Shown: positions 33,401 to 41,611, counted from the first letter of the stretch. The stretch is DNA of 64,000 nt from CAYHVK01 sp964360255 (GCA_964360255.1 CAYHVK010000009.1:62001-126000), one strand, 5' to 3'. Numbers and translations: made by a program. Notes: generated by a model from the sequence alone, not told the origin.

Positions 33401-34142
33401 GGTAGATGGTCCGCCGAGTGGCGGAGCTAACGCTACTCTCACCCGGTCCAGCGCAATTTATGTTCCCACATCAACTGTCGCCAATACGACAAGTTCATAC
33501 GGCCTCAATGTTACGGCGGCCAGTGGCGCGACAAATAACTACGCTGCAGTTTTTATGGGCGGCAACGTCGGTGTCGGCACGACAGGCCCGACCACCCAAC
33601 TACAAGTAGCTGGCGTAATTTCTCCGTCTGCTGATAACACTCATGACCTCGGAACTGCGGCTCTTAGATTTAAAGACATCTATGCAGCTAATAACGTGAT
33701 TCAAACTTCAGATGCTCGCCTCAAGACAGAGGTCAAAGACTCTGATCTCGGGCTCGATTTCATCAACAATCTTCGTCCTGTTTCTTATTACTGGAAAGAA
33801 GGCGATTCGAAATTACATTATGGTGTAATTGCTCAGGAAACCGAGAAAGCTCTCGGCGAAGCCAAGAAACTTTCTGGTCGAGAAAATGAAGTCGATAACG
33901 TGATTGTAACTCACGACACTAAAACTGACCGCTACGGTGTTCGTTACACCGAACTTATTGCACCAATGATTAAAGCGATCCAAGAGCTTTACAGTGAAAT
34001 TTTCGGCATCAAGGACGACATTGATGACGTGAGGACTAAAACAGCGAGTCTCGAAGCTGAAAATCAAAAACTGAAACAAGAAAATGCAGCCATCAAAGCG
34101 TATCTCTGCGCGAAAGATAAAAACGCGTCCATTTGTAATTAA
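30486..34142 (+). CDS. Giant tail-fibre-like surface protein with S74 chaperone, module 2
   Basis: A 1218-residue secreted fibre. Signal peptide (MQKIILSLLIGLFGSSVWA), then a conserved N-terminal domain (to about 250) shared with the 1005-residue fibre. A long Gly/Thr/Ala/Asn-rich beta shaft contains at least five copies of a VGIGTTAPTxxLxVAGG-type module (near residues 287, 491, 580, 667 and 1025). The C-terminus is a phage-type peptidase S74 intramolecular chaperone (SDARLKTEV with the Ser-Asp at the autocleavage site, then PVSYYWKEG and HYGVIAQETEKAL) and a final coiled coil (ASLEAENQKLKQENAAIKAYL). S74 domains trimerise fibres and cut themselves off. Matches the mosaic adhesive trimer family of Bdellovibrio by architecture. 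Confidence 0.88.
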   Translation: MQKIILSLLIGLFGSSVWAAPSIVYHGRLLNSSNVPVTGSVNFKIQVLSPGAEECILWEETQTQTLASGVFSLSLNGSASTRTDAGAHSFIEVFSNRKIFSVGAPSCAPTYSSYTPSSTHARILKVSFNDGSFMGWEDAPDQAINYAPKALDSYSVGGYPASSVMRFAESSGALVSAATFDQADYDELVNLLEGDSTQYLTKSTTEGTALPVLTGNPATLAAGKIWYEAGEIKYYDAVSSTVKTIGSGSVSSSGNNVTSGMLVGTTTNYDLRLITNNSTRMTIDTAGKIGIGTTAPTSQLHTVTTMTPVSGSSHGHHFATTYNPASAPAVTTYANGIYSGLVTAGAQDLTGASLTAVRSEATHSTSSNISVVSGVNAKANNNNTGTVAQANGAAGSVNNLVGGTITNAYGINGAITNAGSGNITSGIANYANVSNTGTGTISSGYGFYASPPANSGGGDLTSYYGLYIATPTAATNNYGVYSQGGTNYFGGNVGLGTTAPGSKLTVAGGTPEATVVATGDNSVTLFGAGNTYFQGRDVTNNIEFIMGTSTGLEAFAGSMSAHDFSLRTGNTTRVMIKNSGNVGIGTTAPTAPFHVAGGGSPGKLMVLGDGANLNGYIDMMVARGFVGYSGSTGNTVLQGGGGKGILLNVNNATFGSGTAMAIDSTGKVGVGTTAPGVILDIAGQSTLVRGTGTTPGEIRLGPGPTTGSNYVGFKGPSANPGASVLWQLPSADGTNGQLLTTNGSGVLSWSSVAGAGSSQASSTNFIFNTNSDNSGSDGGVSFQNNGADLMTVSDTGDTTITSAGSSAFSIGPNGATNPTLNIDASTVSAVTGLNITSGAAGSGVTVQATSTGANESLVIRSKGTGALTLGTNTSGGSGIILQNATSNRLTVGAATYNFTPGPAGATAARFSYTGATDSSMTAGTEANNVYFNLGQTRTHNAGAITLQRDFRIVGATHAFGGASTVSDAATFAVDGPPSGGANATLTRSSAIYVPTSTVANTTSSYGLNVTAASGATNNYAAVFMGGNVGVGTTGPTTQLQVAGVISPSADNTHDLGTAALRFKDIYAANNVIQTSDARLKTEVKDSDLGLDFINNLRPVSYYWKEGDSKLHYGVIAQETEKALGEAKKLSGRENEVDNVIVTHDTKTDRYGVRYTELIAPMIKAIQELYSEIFGIKDDIDDVRTKTASLEAENQKLKQENAAIKAYLCAKDKNASICN

Positions 34143-34180
34143 GGTTCTGTTATGATGAAATTCAATCATCACTGAACCTT
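34141..34180. terminator. Hairpin at the end of the fibre-2 gene
   Basis: AAGGTTC (34141-34147) pairs with GAACCTT (34174-34180), and inside it TGATG (34153-34157) pairs with CATCA (34167-34171). The structure begins at the fibre stop codon and ends just before the AAGGACAC ribosome site of the next gene. It may attenuate transcription from the fibre operon or control translation of 34193-34636. Confidence 0.45.
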
Positions 34181-34192
34181 AAGGACACAAAA

Positions 34193-34636
34193 ATGACACG
34201 ATATTCTTTTCTGCTTATTTTTCTCTTACCGTTAGGCACTTTTGCCAATGAGCTGACCTTTAAGGTTGTTGATTTGGCTACGAAGCAAAATGTGGCAGTG
34301 CTAAAAGAGTCTAAGCAGAAAGTGACATACGAACGTCTTGGACAAAAGTGTTCTCTTAAAATTGAATCTATTAAAAAGCATGGACTTAGTTACAGAACGG
34401 TTAAGGTTCAAGAAGAATGCCGTTCTGAAAATGGCGTCACCCGCAATAGAAGTAGTTGTGAAGACAGCGCTCTCGATGAGAAGCCGCTTAAGAAGCTGAT
34501 CTCAGATAAAGAAGCGAATCTAACTGAAACCACAAGGCCGAAATGGAATGATCTTGGCTGCCAATCTTTAGGGATCAGTACGACCACCATTAATGGTCAG
34601 AAGAGCAGCGCCGAGACTTTTTGTTGTCGGGAGTAG
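34193..34636 (+). CDS. Small secreted protein, 147 aa
   Basis: Family not recognised. Signal peptide MTRYSFLLIFLLPLGTFA, then a mature domain of about 129 residues with seven cysteines (QKCSLKIE, EECRSENG, SSCEDS, LGCQSLG, TFCCRE). Several disulfides are likely, including a terminal vicinal CC. It may be the last gene of the fibre-2 operon or have its own expression through the hairpin before it. Possibly a small secreted inhibitor or structural protein, but no evidence supports a specific role. Confidence 0.65.
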   Translation: MTRYSFLLIFLLPLGTFANELTFKVVDLATKQNVAVLKESKQKVTYERLGQKCSLKIESIKKHGLSYRTVKVQEECRSENGVTRNRSSCEDSALDEKPLKKLISDKEANLTETTRPKWNDLGCQSLGISTTTINGQKSSAETFCCRE

Positions 34637-34663
34637 CCTCATAGTTTCACACTGGCTTCGAGT

Positions 34664-36040
34664 TTATTGATACTTCGAGATGTGCTGAGCAAAAGAATGC
34701 ATCGTCCACTTATGCATGACCGCTTGGGTGAATCGATAAATATACCACGGGAGCATCGGCACAAATTCGTTGATTGAGACAAGCGTGAATTTTTTGTCAG
34801 CAACCTGACGAAACTCAAGCCAACCGCAATCAGAGCGTTTCGAGAGTAATCCTCCCACAATGTGAAACTTAGCTCTCTCGATATCAGAACTGTCGAAAAT
34901 AGGTTTCAAAATCAATAGCGGCAGAAAAAGACCGGCTAATTTGAATGTGACCAATCCACACTCTGTATTCGATTCAACTTTAATCAAGCCCAACATGGCT
35001 TTAGGGAGCCAGTTTTCATACTCGCGCGCGAGCTCATTACAATTAATGGAGAGGTCAGAAGGCAGTCGCTGTATTGATCGCACCGTATTAGGATGAATGA
35101 GTTTTATTTTCTCTCTCTTGGTTGATCGCGCGGGAAGCTTTAGAATCTTCTCTAACATTCCCGCAAAGGTACGGTTTTCAATCAGGGGTGAGATCAATTC
35201 GTCAGGAGGATCTTGGGGTAATTCGCAAAGTAAACTGTCAATTAAAGGGGAGACCAGAGCATAGTTGGCATCACCAAAAATCGAAACCCACAGCTTTGAA
35301 AATCGGGTTGAATGAACGGGCACACGAAACAAAACCGGCTTTTTTTGCAGGGCTTGGCAGGTGGTGCGAATGAGAGTTTCGTAGTTGAGACTTTCGCCGT
35401 TCACCACATCTATAGTTTTATTGAAAAAGTTCTTGTTCATGACCGCCGCATTGAGTACGCGCACAAGATCATCGATATAGATAACTTGAGTTTTGAATTG
35501 CGTCCATTTAGGGAGAATCATCCCCGGAAGATTTGTCACCAAATTGCGGAGCATCTCGAAAGAAGAGCCTCCTTCTCCGGCCACCATTCCGGCACGAAGA
35601 ATCGTATACGGAATTCCCGAAGCTTTGAATACCTCTTCAACTTCTTGCCGACTAGCTAGATGTTTGCTGATATTTTTGGTCGGCATTAAGCCTCCCAGAT
35701 AAATGATTTGTTTCACGCCGTTTTTTACACAGGCACTAGCAAAGTTATCCGCGATCAATAGATCTGCATCAGCAAAATTACCTTGAAAAAGACGGGTCGA
35801 CGGAAGCATGGAGTGCACGAGATAAATTGCAATGTCTGTATTCTTTAACGCATCGGTTGAGCTTTGAAGCGAAAAAAGATCTGCCTGTTGCCAGGAGATC
35901 TGCTCTAGTGGTGCACGCGCTTGGCCTCGTGATAGAGCTTTAATTTGCCAATGTGTGGGAGCGTTAGCCAGCAATTGCTGGCCGACGAAGCCGCTGGCCC
36001 CAGTGATTGTGACTCTTAGGTTTTCGTTTGAATGACTCAC
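34664..36040 (-). CDS. NAD(P)-binding atypical SDR with DUF2867-like C-terminus
   Basis: A 458-residue protein with an N-terminal Rossmann domain of the NmrA/extended SDR type (VTITGASGFVGQQLL; LVHSMLP; IIYLGGLMP; YTILRAGMVAGEG). A C-terminal domain of about 140 residues fits the DUF2867 pattern (ECGLVTFKLAGLFLPLLILKP, DCGWLEFRQVADKKFTLVS). Such fusions are common in bacteria but have no fixed substrate. The protein lacks the classical YxxxK catalytic pair, so it may be a regulator or sensor of NADPH rather than an enzyme. It diverges from the BLUF gene, with about 160 bases between. Confidence 0.8.
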   Translation of the reverse strand: MSHSNENLRVTITGASGFVGQQLLANAPTHWQIKALSRGQARAPLEQISWQQADLFSLQSSTDALKNTDIAIYLVHSMLPSTRLFQGNFADADLLIADNFASACVKNGVKQIIYLGGLMPTKNISKHLASRQEVEEVFKASGIPYTILRAGMVAGEGGSSFEMLRNLVTNLPGMILPKWTQFKTQVIYIDDLVRVLNAAVMNKNFFNKTIDVVNGESLNYETLIRTTCQALQKKPVLFRVPVHSTRFSKLWVSIFGDANYALVSPLIDSLLCELPQDPPDELISPLIENRTFAGMLEKILKLPARSTKREKIKLIHPNTVRSIQRLPSDLSINCNELAREYENWLPKAMLGLIKVESNTECGLVTFKLAGLFLPLLILKPIFDSSDIERAKFHIVGGLLSKRSDCGWLEFRQVADKKFTLVSINEFVPMLPWYIYRFTQAVMHKWTMHSFAQHISKYQ

Positions 36041-36202
36041 AACTGATTTTGTTTATTTATTATGACCATACAAAAATCGTATCAAGCCTGCACGATCTTG
36101 TCTTTCAGAAAGACGGAGAACTTTGTTTCTCAAAAAATAGCAGGCCGCGGCATTCAAAAAACAACAGGATACGCACGCCTATCGTCTTGCTAGGGTTTTC
36201 AC

Positions 36203-36628
36203 ATGGAGCAAAAAAAGTTTTTTCATGTCTACTCAAGTAAGGCCGTGAAGATTTTCAAGGCGGATGAGCTTACAGCTCTTCTCAAAAAATCTCAGACTAA
36301 TAATGCGAAGGTTGGGCTGACCGGTTTACTCATTCATAAAGATGGGCAGTTTATGCAGTTAATTGAAGGGCCTGAAGAAGCTGTTCGCGCGACATTAAAA
36401 AAGATTGCAGTAGATCCCCGACATAAAGACATGGTCACTTTACTTGAGGGAACATCAGACGAGCGGCAATTTTCAGAATGGTCTATGGGATTTCGCGATC
36501 TCGATTCGCCCGAAGTTCGATCACTTCCTGGGTTCAGTGATTTTCTAAACACATCACTTGACGGTACAGAGTTTAAAACAAGCCCCACGCGTGCTCAGCG
36601 TCTCTTGCTGATGCTAAAGAAGTCTTAG
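36203..36628 (+). CDS. BLUF-domain blue-light photoreceptor
   Basis: A 141-residue single-domain flavin photoreceptor. The residues that bind FAD and run the photocycle are all present at AppA spacing: Tyr10 (HVYSS), Asn34 (TNNAK), Gln52 (GQFMQLIEG), Trp93 and Met95 (SEWSMGF). Blue light rearranges the Gln-flavin hydrogen bonds. A BLUF domain without output must signal to a partner protein, unless its C-terminal 40 residues (about 100-141) serve as a relay. The nearest effector-like genes are the SDR on the other strand and the tRNA; no EAL or GGDEF domain is adjacent. GAGC precedes ATG 36203. Confidence 0.92.
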   Translation: MEQKKFFHVYSSKAVKIFKADELTALLKKSQTNNAKVGLTGLLIHKDGQFMQLIEGPEEAVRATLKKIAVDPRHKDMVTLLEGTSDERQFSEWSMGFRDLDSPEVRSLPGFSDFLNTSLDGTEFKTSPTRAQRLLLMLKKS

Positions 36629-36633
36629 GAGAG

Positions 36634-36710
36634 TGGTAGGGGCTGAAGGACTCGAACCTTCGGTCCTCCGGTTATGAGCCGGATGCTTTAACCAACTAAG
36701 CTAAGCCCCC
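36634..36710 (-). tRNA. tRNA with CAT anticodon (Met or Ile2)
   Basis: The minus strand folds into a complete 77-base cloverleaf with encoded CCA. The acceptor stem is GGGGGCT/AGCCCCT with one G-T pair. The D-arm is TAGCTTAGTTGGTTAAAGC. The anticodon stem TCCGG/CCGGA carries loop CTCATAA, and the T-arm has GGTTCGAGTCC. The anticodon CAT decodes Met, or Ile if C34 is lysidinylated. The first base pair is not the C-A mismatch of initiator tRNA, so it is elongator Met or Ile2. The CGGCTCATAACCG anticodon arm resembles some tRNA-Ile2 genes. Confidence 0.93.
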
Positions 36711-36741
36711 ATACGGATTCATATAGAACATAATCTAAATT

Positions 36742-36768
36742 GGGGCTCTAATACAAGCTATTAGCCCC
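36742..36768. repeat. Bulged hairpin upstream of the tRNA gene
   Basis: GGGG and CTAATA pair with TATTAG and CCCC around a 5-base loop, with a CT bulge on the left arm. It lies 31 bases beyond the 5' end of the tRNA and could be a weak terminator or a promoter-region structure. Confidence 0.3.
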
Positions 36769-36868
36769 CTGGTCATGTGTAAGAAATCTAGCTATGAAGG
36801 TTGCTGACATTTAATAGCTGAAGTTACTATATCTTTCGCTAATAATTCTCTCGATCAGGAGCCCCCTC

Positions 36869-37198
36869 ATGCCACATATTCGTATTCGAGCCATGTCAGA
36901 TTCGGCAGTAAAAAGCCTTAGTAGCACCTTGCCGGTTGAGCTCACTAAAATTTTGCAGATTCCTGAAGATAGTTTCACGGTTGAGAAGATTGCGACCACA
37001 TTTTATTATATGGGAAACGTTGTCGAAGGCGACCCAATGCTTGAAGTTTTATGGTTCGATCGCGGCGCCGAACTACAGAATATTTGCGGCCAGAAAATAA
37101 CTGAGCTCGCGAAGGCTCATACCAAATCAGAGTTTGTTGCCGTCGTTTTCACAGCGCTGCCTAAAAGCCACTACTACGAAAACGGTAAGCATTTCTAA
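36869..37198 (+). CDS. DUF1904 family protein
   Basis: A 109-residue cytoplasmic protein of the DUF1904 family, a small tautomerase-like alpha/beta fold. It begins MPHIRIRAMS, as most members do (MPHxRxRG). It includes the typical VEVLWFDRG-like (LEVLWFDRG) and AVVFTALPKSHYYENGKHF segments. The N-terminal Pro2 could be a catalytic base as in tautomerases, but activity is not established for this family. AGGAG is well placed before ATG 36869. Its last four bases overlap the convergent carotenoid oxygenase gene. Confidence 0.85.
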   Translation: MPHIRIRAMSDSAVKSLSSTLPVELTKILQIPEDSFTVEKIATTFYYMGNVVEGDPMLEVLWFDRGAELQNICGQKITELAKAHTKSEFVAVVFTALPKSHYYENGKHF

Positions 37199-38763
37199 TC
37201 GGCCCAAAAACCGTGGAATCCAAGAGGTAAGTGGTGATTTAATAATACCTCTGCAATCGGGCCCGCCGCCAAGTTTTGACCGTCGAAAATCGTCAATCGA
37301 CTCTTGCGATCAGCACGGGAATAAACTTCGCTTAAAATATATCCGCGTTTGGCATCTGTCTTACTGCGAGCATAAATCGGCTCTGTCACAAATTGACCAG
37401 GGCCAAAATCGTAACGGTCGAGGGTTTTGTTTTGATAATCAAGTCGGATCAGTTGTGAATCAAGGCCTTCTTGGCCAGCAACAAAGTAAGCGCTGGCTGT
37501 TGATAAACCTGTGCGTTTCGAATCAATCGTCGGCATTTCAACTCCGTGCAATTTGAAATGATCAGCACCGTAAGAAGCCTTGTTGGCCACGTAATCAATC
37601 AGTACGCGACTCATCACGGTTGGGCGCAGTGATTTATCCACTTTTAAATCACCCATCATAATTTTGCACATCGGAGATTTGCCAGAAACCGGAGACATCC
37701 AATTCTTTGAAGCAATAAAATCGAAAACGATTTTACCGGCGCCATCTTCAAAAGCATTCACCGAGTGCCACGAATCTAAAGCGGCAGGAAGATTGTAAGC
37801 ACGCGGTAGGCGGCCATTGCGCGGAATGACTAAAACTTGTGCCTGTTCTGAGCGATTAAATTCAATAGCATCACCAACAGTGGCTTGCCCGGCCATCGCC
37901 TTCATAAGGCCCCACTTATTTAAATAAGCCGGTGGCAAGAGTATGACGTAATAATTTTTCGTTACATGCCAATCGTGAAAGTTACGAGAGACTTTTACCG
38001 ATTGAGATTCGCCCATCAGCATAAAATTCTCATCGTAAGTTACAAATTGGAGTTTTGAAGTCACCGGACTGAATTTAGCTAAATGTAAAAGCTTCGAGCC
38101 GAAATGAGTGATGCGGGTATGGGCCTTGTAAGTATGAGTGCCAAACGGTGAGGGATTGCTGAGGGTCTGAAGAGTGATCGGATCAATTTCAACGACCGGC
38201 TGAATTTCATCAGTGGCAAACAAGCGCTTGCCAAAGATAAATGCCGTTACGCTCGCTTGATTTTTTATTTTCGCCAGTGAATTTGTTAACAGACCTGTTT
38301 CGGGCACTAACATTCCGAAAGAAGGGTAAAGATATTTTCCGGCTTTGGTTTCGTCGCGGAATTTTTCAGTTTGAATGTGCTTATTTGAAAAAGTGACCTG
38401 ACCATTTTTAAATTCAAATTTTCTCATCATGCCGTCTGCATCGATGATCATGCGACGGCGCATTCCGCCACGCTCGAAAATTCCGGGGCCTGTGCGAAAG
38501 AGAGAGCCACTTAAATCTTGTGGTAATTCTCCGCGAATGGCGCAGACATATTGGTTTTCTGATTTCAGGCTCGAAACTAAACCATCGTAAGGGATTTCAC
38601 TGGCGCCCAAACGATTCTTCCACTCACTTTCACGAATGGGGTATCGGCTTTCATTTCCTGGCGCTGTCCAATCTTTGGCTTCTGCCTGCGTTGTCGAGAA
38701 CGCAGTGACGGTGCTGGCAGCTGAGAGTTTTAGAAAATTTCGGCGATTGAGCGATGAGTTCAT
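37195..38763 (-). CDS. Tat-exported carotenoid oxygenase (RPE65/CCD family)
   Basis: A 522-residue enzyme. ATG 38763 with AGGGG upstream gives a twin-arginine signal (LNRRNFLKLSAA); a longer frame start at 38802 is unlikely. The seven-bladed propeller family is recognised from FRTGPGIFERGGMRRR and the four iron-binding histidines in AHTRI, HDWHVTKN, DSWHSVNAFED and C-terminal GFHGFWAD. Such enzymes cleave carotenoids or stilbenes with O2 into aldehydes or ketones, for example retinal. Export to the periplasm is unusual for a carotenoid cleavage enzyme. Substrate unknown; no carotenoid biosynthesis gene is in the window. Confidence 0.87.
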   Translation of the reverse strand: MNSSLNRRNFLKLSAASTVTAFSTTQAEAKDWTAPGNESRYPIRESEWKNRLGASEIPYDGLVSSLKSENQYVCAIRGELPQDLSGSLFRTGPGIFERGGMRRRMIIDADGMMRKFEFKNGQVTFSNKHIQTEKFRDETKAGKYLYPSFGMLVPETGLLTNSLAKIKNQASVTAFIFGKRLFATDEIQPVVEIDPITLQTLSNPSPFGTHTYKAHTRITHFGSKLLHLAKFSPVTSKLQFVTYDENFMLMGESQSVKVSRNFHDWHVTKNYYVILLPPAYLNKWGLMKAMAGQATVGDAIEFNRSEQAQVLVIPRNGRLPRAYNLPAALDSWHSVNAFEDGAGKIVFDFIASKNWMSPVSGKSPMCKIMMGDLKVDKSLRPTVMSRVLIDYVANKASYGADHFKLHGVEMPTIDSKRTGLSTASAYFVAGQEGLDSQLIRLDYQNKTLDRYDFGPGQFVTEPIYARSKTDAKRGYILSEVYSRADRKSRLTIFDGQNLAAGPIAEVLLNHHLPLGFHGFWAD

Positions 38764-38864
38764 AAAGGCCCCTTTTGCAGCCTTTTTCTCGCACAGTCGC
38801 AAGGTGGGAGCACGCTTAAGGTTCGATTCGAAATATATTCATGGTTTTAAAGCTTAAATAAGGG

Positions 38865-39626
38865 CTACTTAAAGCTATAACCCAGGTTCAGTTTCAAAAT
38901 ATTCAGGCGCGGAAAGTAAGAGGCCCATTTCATAACGTCTTCTACGTCTTCTTTATCGTCCTGATTGGTAGTTGCATCCGTAAAGCCTTCTTCTTCTTTA
39001 GTGATGATGAGAGGCTGGTTCCATTCAATCCAATCCACGCCAACGGTCAGGTTTTTGCCCAAAGCCCAACGATTTCCTACACCCAGGCGGAAGCCCACTC
39101 CTTCAAGCTCAAGAAGATCAATATTCGAAGTATTGCCTCCGGTAGCACGATTGAGAAGATCGCTGCCGATATGGGCTTTAAAGCGAAAGTAAGTGAGTCC
39201 GCAACTGAAGTTAAAACTATTGCCCGAGAAAATACGTTTACCGATCGAGAGTCTCTCATCCACCATGGCGCCAATATCGTCGATAAAAAATGGAGCGGCA
39301 ATTTTACCGCGCATGTATTCAAGCTCCCAAACTTCATTGGGTGTACGAAAATAGTTGGCGCTCACCCCAAACTTGTTCGGAATTAATAAATCGAGAGGTC
39401 CATAAAGAATATTCACCGCCGCTTTTGAAAGCTCACGGTCTTGATAAGATTTATTAATATTTTCAGATGTCTTTTCAATTCCAGCTTCAATTTGTTTCGA
39501 CGAAGTATCTGGGAGCGTATCTGCCGCAGTGGTTTCTTTCGCTGGTGGAGCCGGCTTCTCAGCCGCCAGTGCAGCGGGAACGAGCGAAAAACTGAAAGCT
39601 AAAATAAATGCGGCAAAGTATTTCAT
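38865..39626 (-). CDS. Putative outer-membrane barrel protein
   Basis: A 253-residue exported protein with a clear signal peptide (cleavage after AALAA). A helix-rich segment follows (about 45-75, ASSKQIEAGIEK-like). Roughly 170 residues then alternate hydrophobic and polar and end in aromatic LNLGYSFK, the usual terminal signature of outer-membrane beta-barrels recognised by BamA. The family is not known to me. An acidic loop (EEEGFTDATTNQDDKEDVED) may be surface-exposed. The gene appears to stand alone. Confidence 0.7.
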   Translation of the reverse strand: MKYFAAFILAFSFSLVPAALAAEKPAPPAKETTAADTLPDTSSKQIEAGIEKTSENINKSYQDRELSKAAVNILYGPLDLLIPNKFGVSANYFRTPNEVWELEYMRGKIAAPFFIDDIGAMVDERLSIGKRIFSGNSFNFSCGLTYFRFKAHIGSDLLNRATGGNTSNIDLLELEGVGFRLGVGNRWALGKNLTVGVDWIEWNQPLIITKEEEGFTDATTNQDDKEDVEDVMKWASYFPRLNILKLNLGYSFK

Positions 39627-39704
39627 TGGTTTCCAATCTGTAGAGATGAACGCTCCACCACTATTCTAAATAGTCGAGAGTTCGTCAAAAACTTTACAGA
39701 AAGG

Positions 39705-40802
39705 TTAATTGAGCTGAAGCACTGTGACTTCGGCGGGAATGGCAAAGCGATTCACCGGGCCCCAATAGCCGGTGCCTTGATTGACGTAAATCCAATGATT
39801 TCCTTCTTGGTGGAGGCCAGCGTAATACTTATGGGCCAAACCAATAAATAAACTAAACGGGAAAAATTGCCCGGCGTGAGTGTGACCTGCCAAAAGCATA
39901 TCAAAGCCCCCGGCCTTCGCCTCATCAAAAACATCAGGGCGATGAGCGAGTAAAAGTTTGAAGTCGGTGTTCTGATTTGTTCTCGCCGCTTTTTGAATAT
40001 CAGGAGCATGTCCCGGCAAAGTATGGGTGCCCATTGGATCAGTGACTCCGGCCACTAATATTTTTGCCGAACCTACAGCGATCACTTCATTTTCATTAAT
40101 CAAAGGTTTAATGCCCAGTTTTCTAACGGCTTCGATAAGACTCGCGGGTTGCCAATAGTACTCATGATTGCCAGTGACATAAAAAACACCGTACTTCGCT
40201 TTTAAATTTTTTAACGGTTCAAGATGGGGGGCCACTGACTCTGTTGGACCATCAATAAGGTCACCAGTTATAACGATAATATCTGCATGGACCGCATTGG
40301 CACGATCAACTACGCTCTGAGTATAGTTTGCACGAATCGTCGGGCCCACATGCAAGTCACTGATTTGTACAATTTTAAAACCTTGCAGAGCGCTGTTCAT
40401 TCCTGCTTTAGAGATGTGCACATCTTTAATGGTGGGGCCAATTCGGGCTTGAAAGAGTCCTGCTATCGCTACGAGAGTTGAGAGGCCTAAAACTGTCAGT
40501 GCTATGTTTTGTGAAATCTGCTCTTGGCGAAAAACTCCATAAATTAAATCAACAGGCAGAGAGAAAATCAAGAAAGTGGTGAGAAGGCCCATGAATATAA
40601 AAGAAATCCAAGAGTAGGTTTGAAACCAAGGTCTATCGAAAACTTCTGGTTTTGAGCGAAGAACGAAGAGATTCGAAATACTTAAAACTAGAAATGCAGC
40701 CATTATAAAAATGGCAAGAAACTGGTGCATGGGCCAAAGTTGTGTTGCTTTAAAACTAAGATATAAGAAGAAGAACGCAAGAATTAAATAAAATCGTTTC
40801 AT
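39705..40802 (-). CDS. Membrane-anchored metallophosphoesterase
   Basis: A 365-residue protein of the YaeI/YkuE-like calcineurin-type phosphoesterase group. Four N-terminal hydrophobic segments (to about residue 125) precede the catalytic domain. Its metal motifs are complete: QISDLHVGP, ITGDLIDG, TGNHEYYW, AHRPD and AGHTHAGQ. Related proteins hydrolyse lipid-linked or cyclic phosphodiesters; the substrate is unknown. Its ATG overlaps the stop of the rhomboid gene by one base (TGATG), so translation is coupled and the two membrane enzymes may function together. Confidence 0.88.
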   Translation of the reverse strand: MKRFYLILAFFFLYLSFKATQLWPMHQFLAIFIMAAFLVLSISNLFVLRSKPEVFDRPWFQTYSWISFIFMGLLTTFLIFSLPVDLIYGVFRQEQISQNIALTVLGLSTLVAIAGLFQARIGPTIKDVHISKAGMNSALQGFKIVQISDLHVGPTIRANYTQSVVDRANAVHADIIVITGDLIDGPTESVAPHLEPLKNLKAKYGVFYVTGNHEYYWQPASLIEAVRKLGIKPLINENEVIAVGSAKILVAGVTDPMGTHTLPGHAPDIQKAARTNQNTDFKLLLAHRPDVFDEAKAGGFDMLLAGHTHAGQFFPFSLFIGLAHKYYAGLHQEGNHWIYVNQGTGYWGPVNRFAIPAEVTVLQLN

Positions 40803-41524
40803 CAGGCTTTCAGAGTCAAATCAATTTCAGATGGGGGCATGGGTTCGAGAGCAGAAGCGTCTTCATAAATATACTCTTTCACTTCTGCCGACAAAAACTT
40901 TTTTTGGTTGAGATAATAAAATGCAAGGGCACTGAAGACCCCAGTGCTGAAACCCAAGAGGTGACTGAGATAGCTGATTTGGGGTTTGTAAGCTTCAGGC
41001 GTAAAAAGCAGAACGGTCAATATGACCACGCGAGCCAACCGCCGTCGCAAATTCTCGCGACGATCAACAAGGGCGTAAAGAGTCAGCCAGGCGGCTCCCA
41101 TCCAATAGACGACACCTGAAATTCCGAGAAGTGTTATCTGTGGTCCCAAAGTTTTAAGGACAATAAGATTTACTAAGCCGCCAATAAATACACCCACCAC
41201 CGGAAAGAATAGATACCCGTAATGGGCCGTGAATAGATAAGTCATCGGAATAAAAAGAAGAGCATTGCTAAGAAAGTGACCCCAATCACCGTGCGCGAAA
41301 AGGGTGCTCCAGGCTCGCCAGTATTCATGCCGAGTGAAGACTTGTTCCGCTGTGGCTGAAAGCCACTTCTGTAGGCCAAAATAATCATTTAAATAGGTCG
41401 CCGATAGAACGAATAAAAAGAAGCTAAAGATATATGTAAAGTCGGCAGCGAAACTATTCGGTTTGCGAGTGAGCCAATTCTGTTTGATGATAATCGTGGG
41501 CCGCTGTGGCTCGGTAGCTTCCAT
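40802..41524 (-). CDS. Rhomboid family intramembrane serine protease
   Basis: A 240-residue membrane protease. The conserved HGDWGHFLSN segment (His79, His83, Asn87), catalytic Ser136 in GISGVVY and His188 in SHLLGFSTG match active rhomboids. Six or so hydrophobic segments surround them. Rhomboids cut transmembrane segments of other proteins within the bilayer. The C-terminal tail (about 205-240) is acidic and lies in the cytoplasm if topology is standard. It is translationally coupled to the metallophosphoesterase gene. No candidate substrate is evident here. Confidence 0.88.
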   Translation of the reverse strand: MEATEPQRPTIIIKQNWLTRKPNSFAADFTYIFSFFLFVLSATYLNDYFGLQKWLSATAEQVFTRHEYWRAWSTLFAHGDWGHFLSNALLFIPMTYLFTAHYGYLFFPVVGVFIGGLVNLIVLKTLGPQITLLGISGVVYWMGAAWLTLYALVDRRENLRRRLARVVILTVLLFTPEAYKPQISYLSHLLGFSTGVFSALAFYYLNQKKFLSAEVKEYIYEDASALEPMPPSEIDLTLKA

Positions 41525-41611
41525 GAACTTAATATGGGGCGATTTTTCTGGGTAGCAAGGTCAGGGCGCAGATTATTTTGGGCTCACCAGAAGTATATGA
41601 TAAGATTCAGC

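Noticed and set aside
31346..33600. Tandem DNA repeats in the 1218-residue fibre as mobile or CRISPR-like repeats
   Set aside because: They encode GIGTTAPT-type protein modules in one open frame, so they are coding repeats of the shaft.
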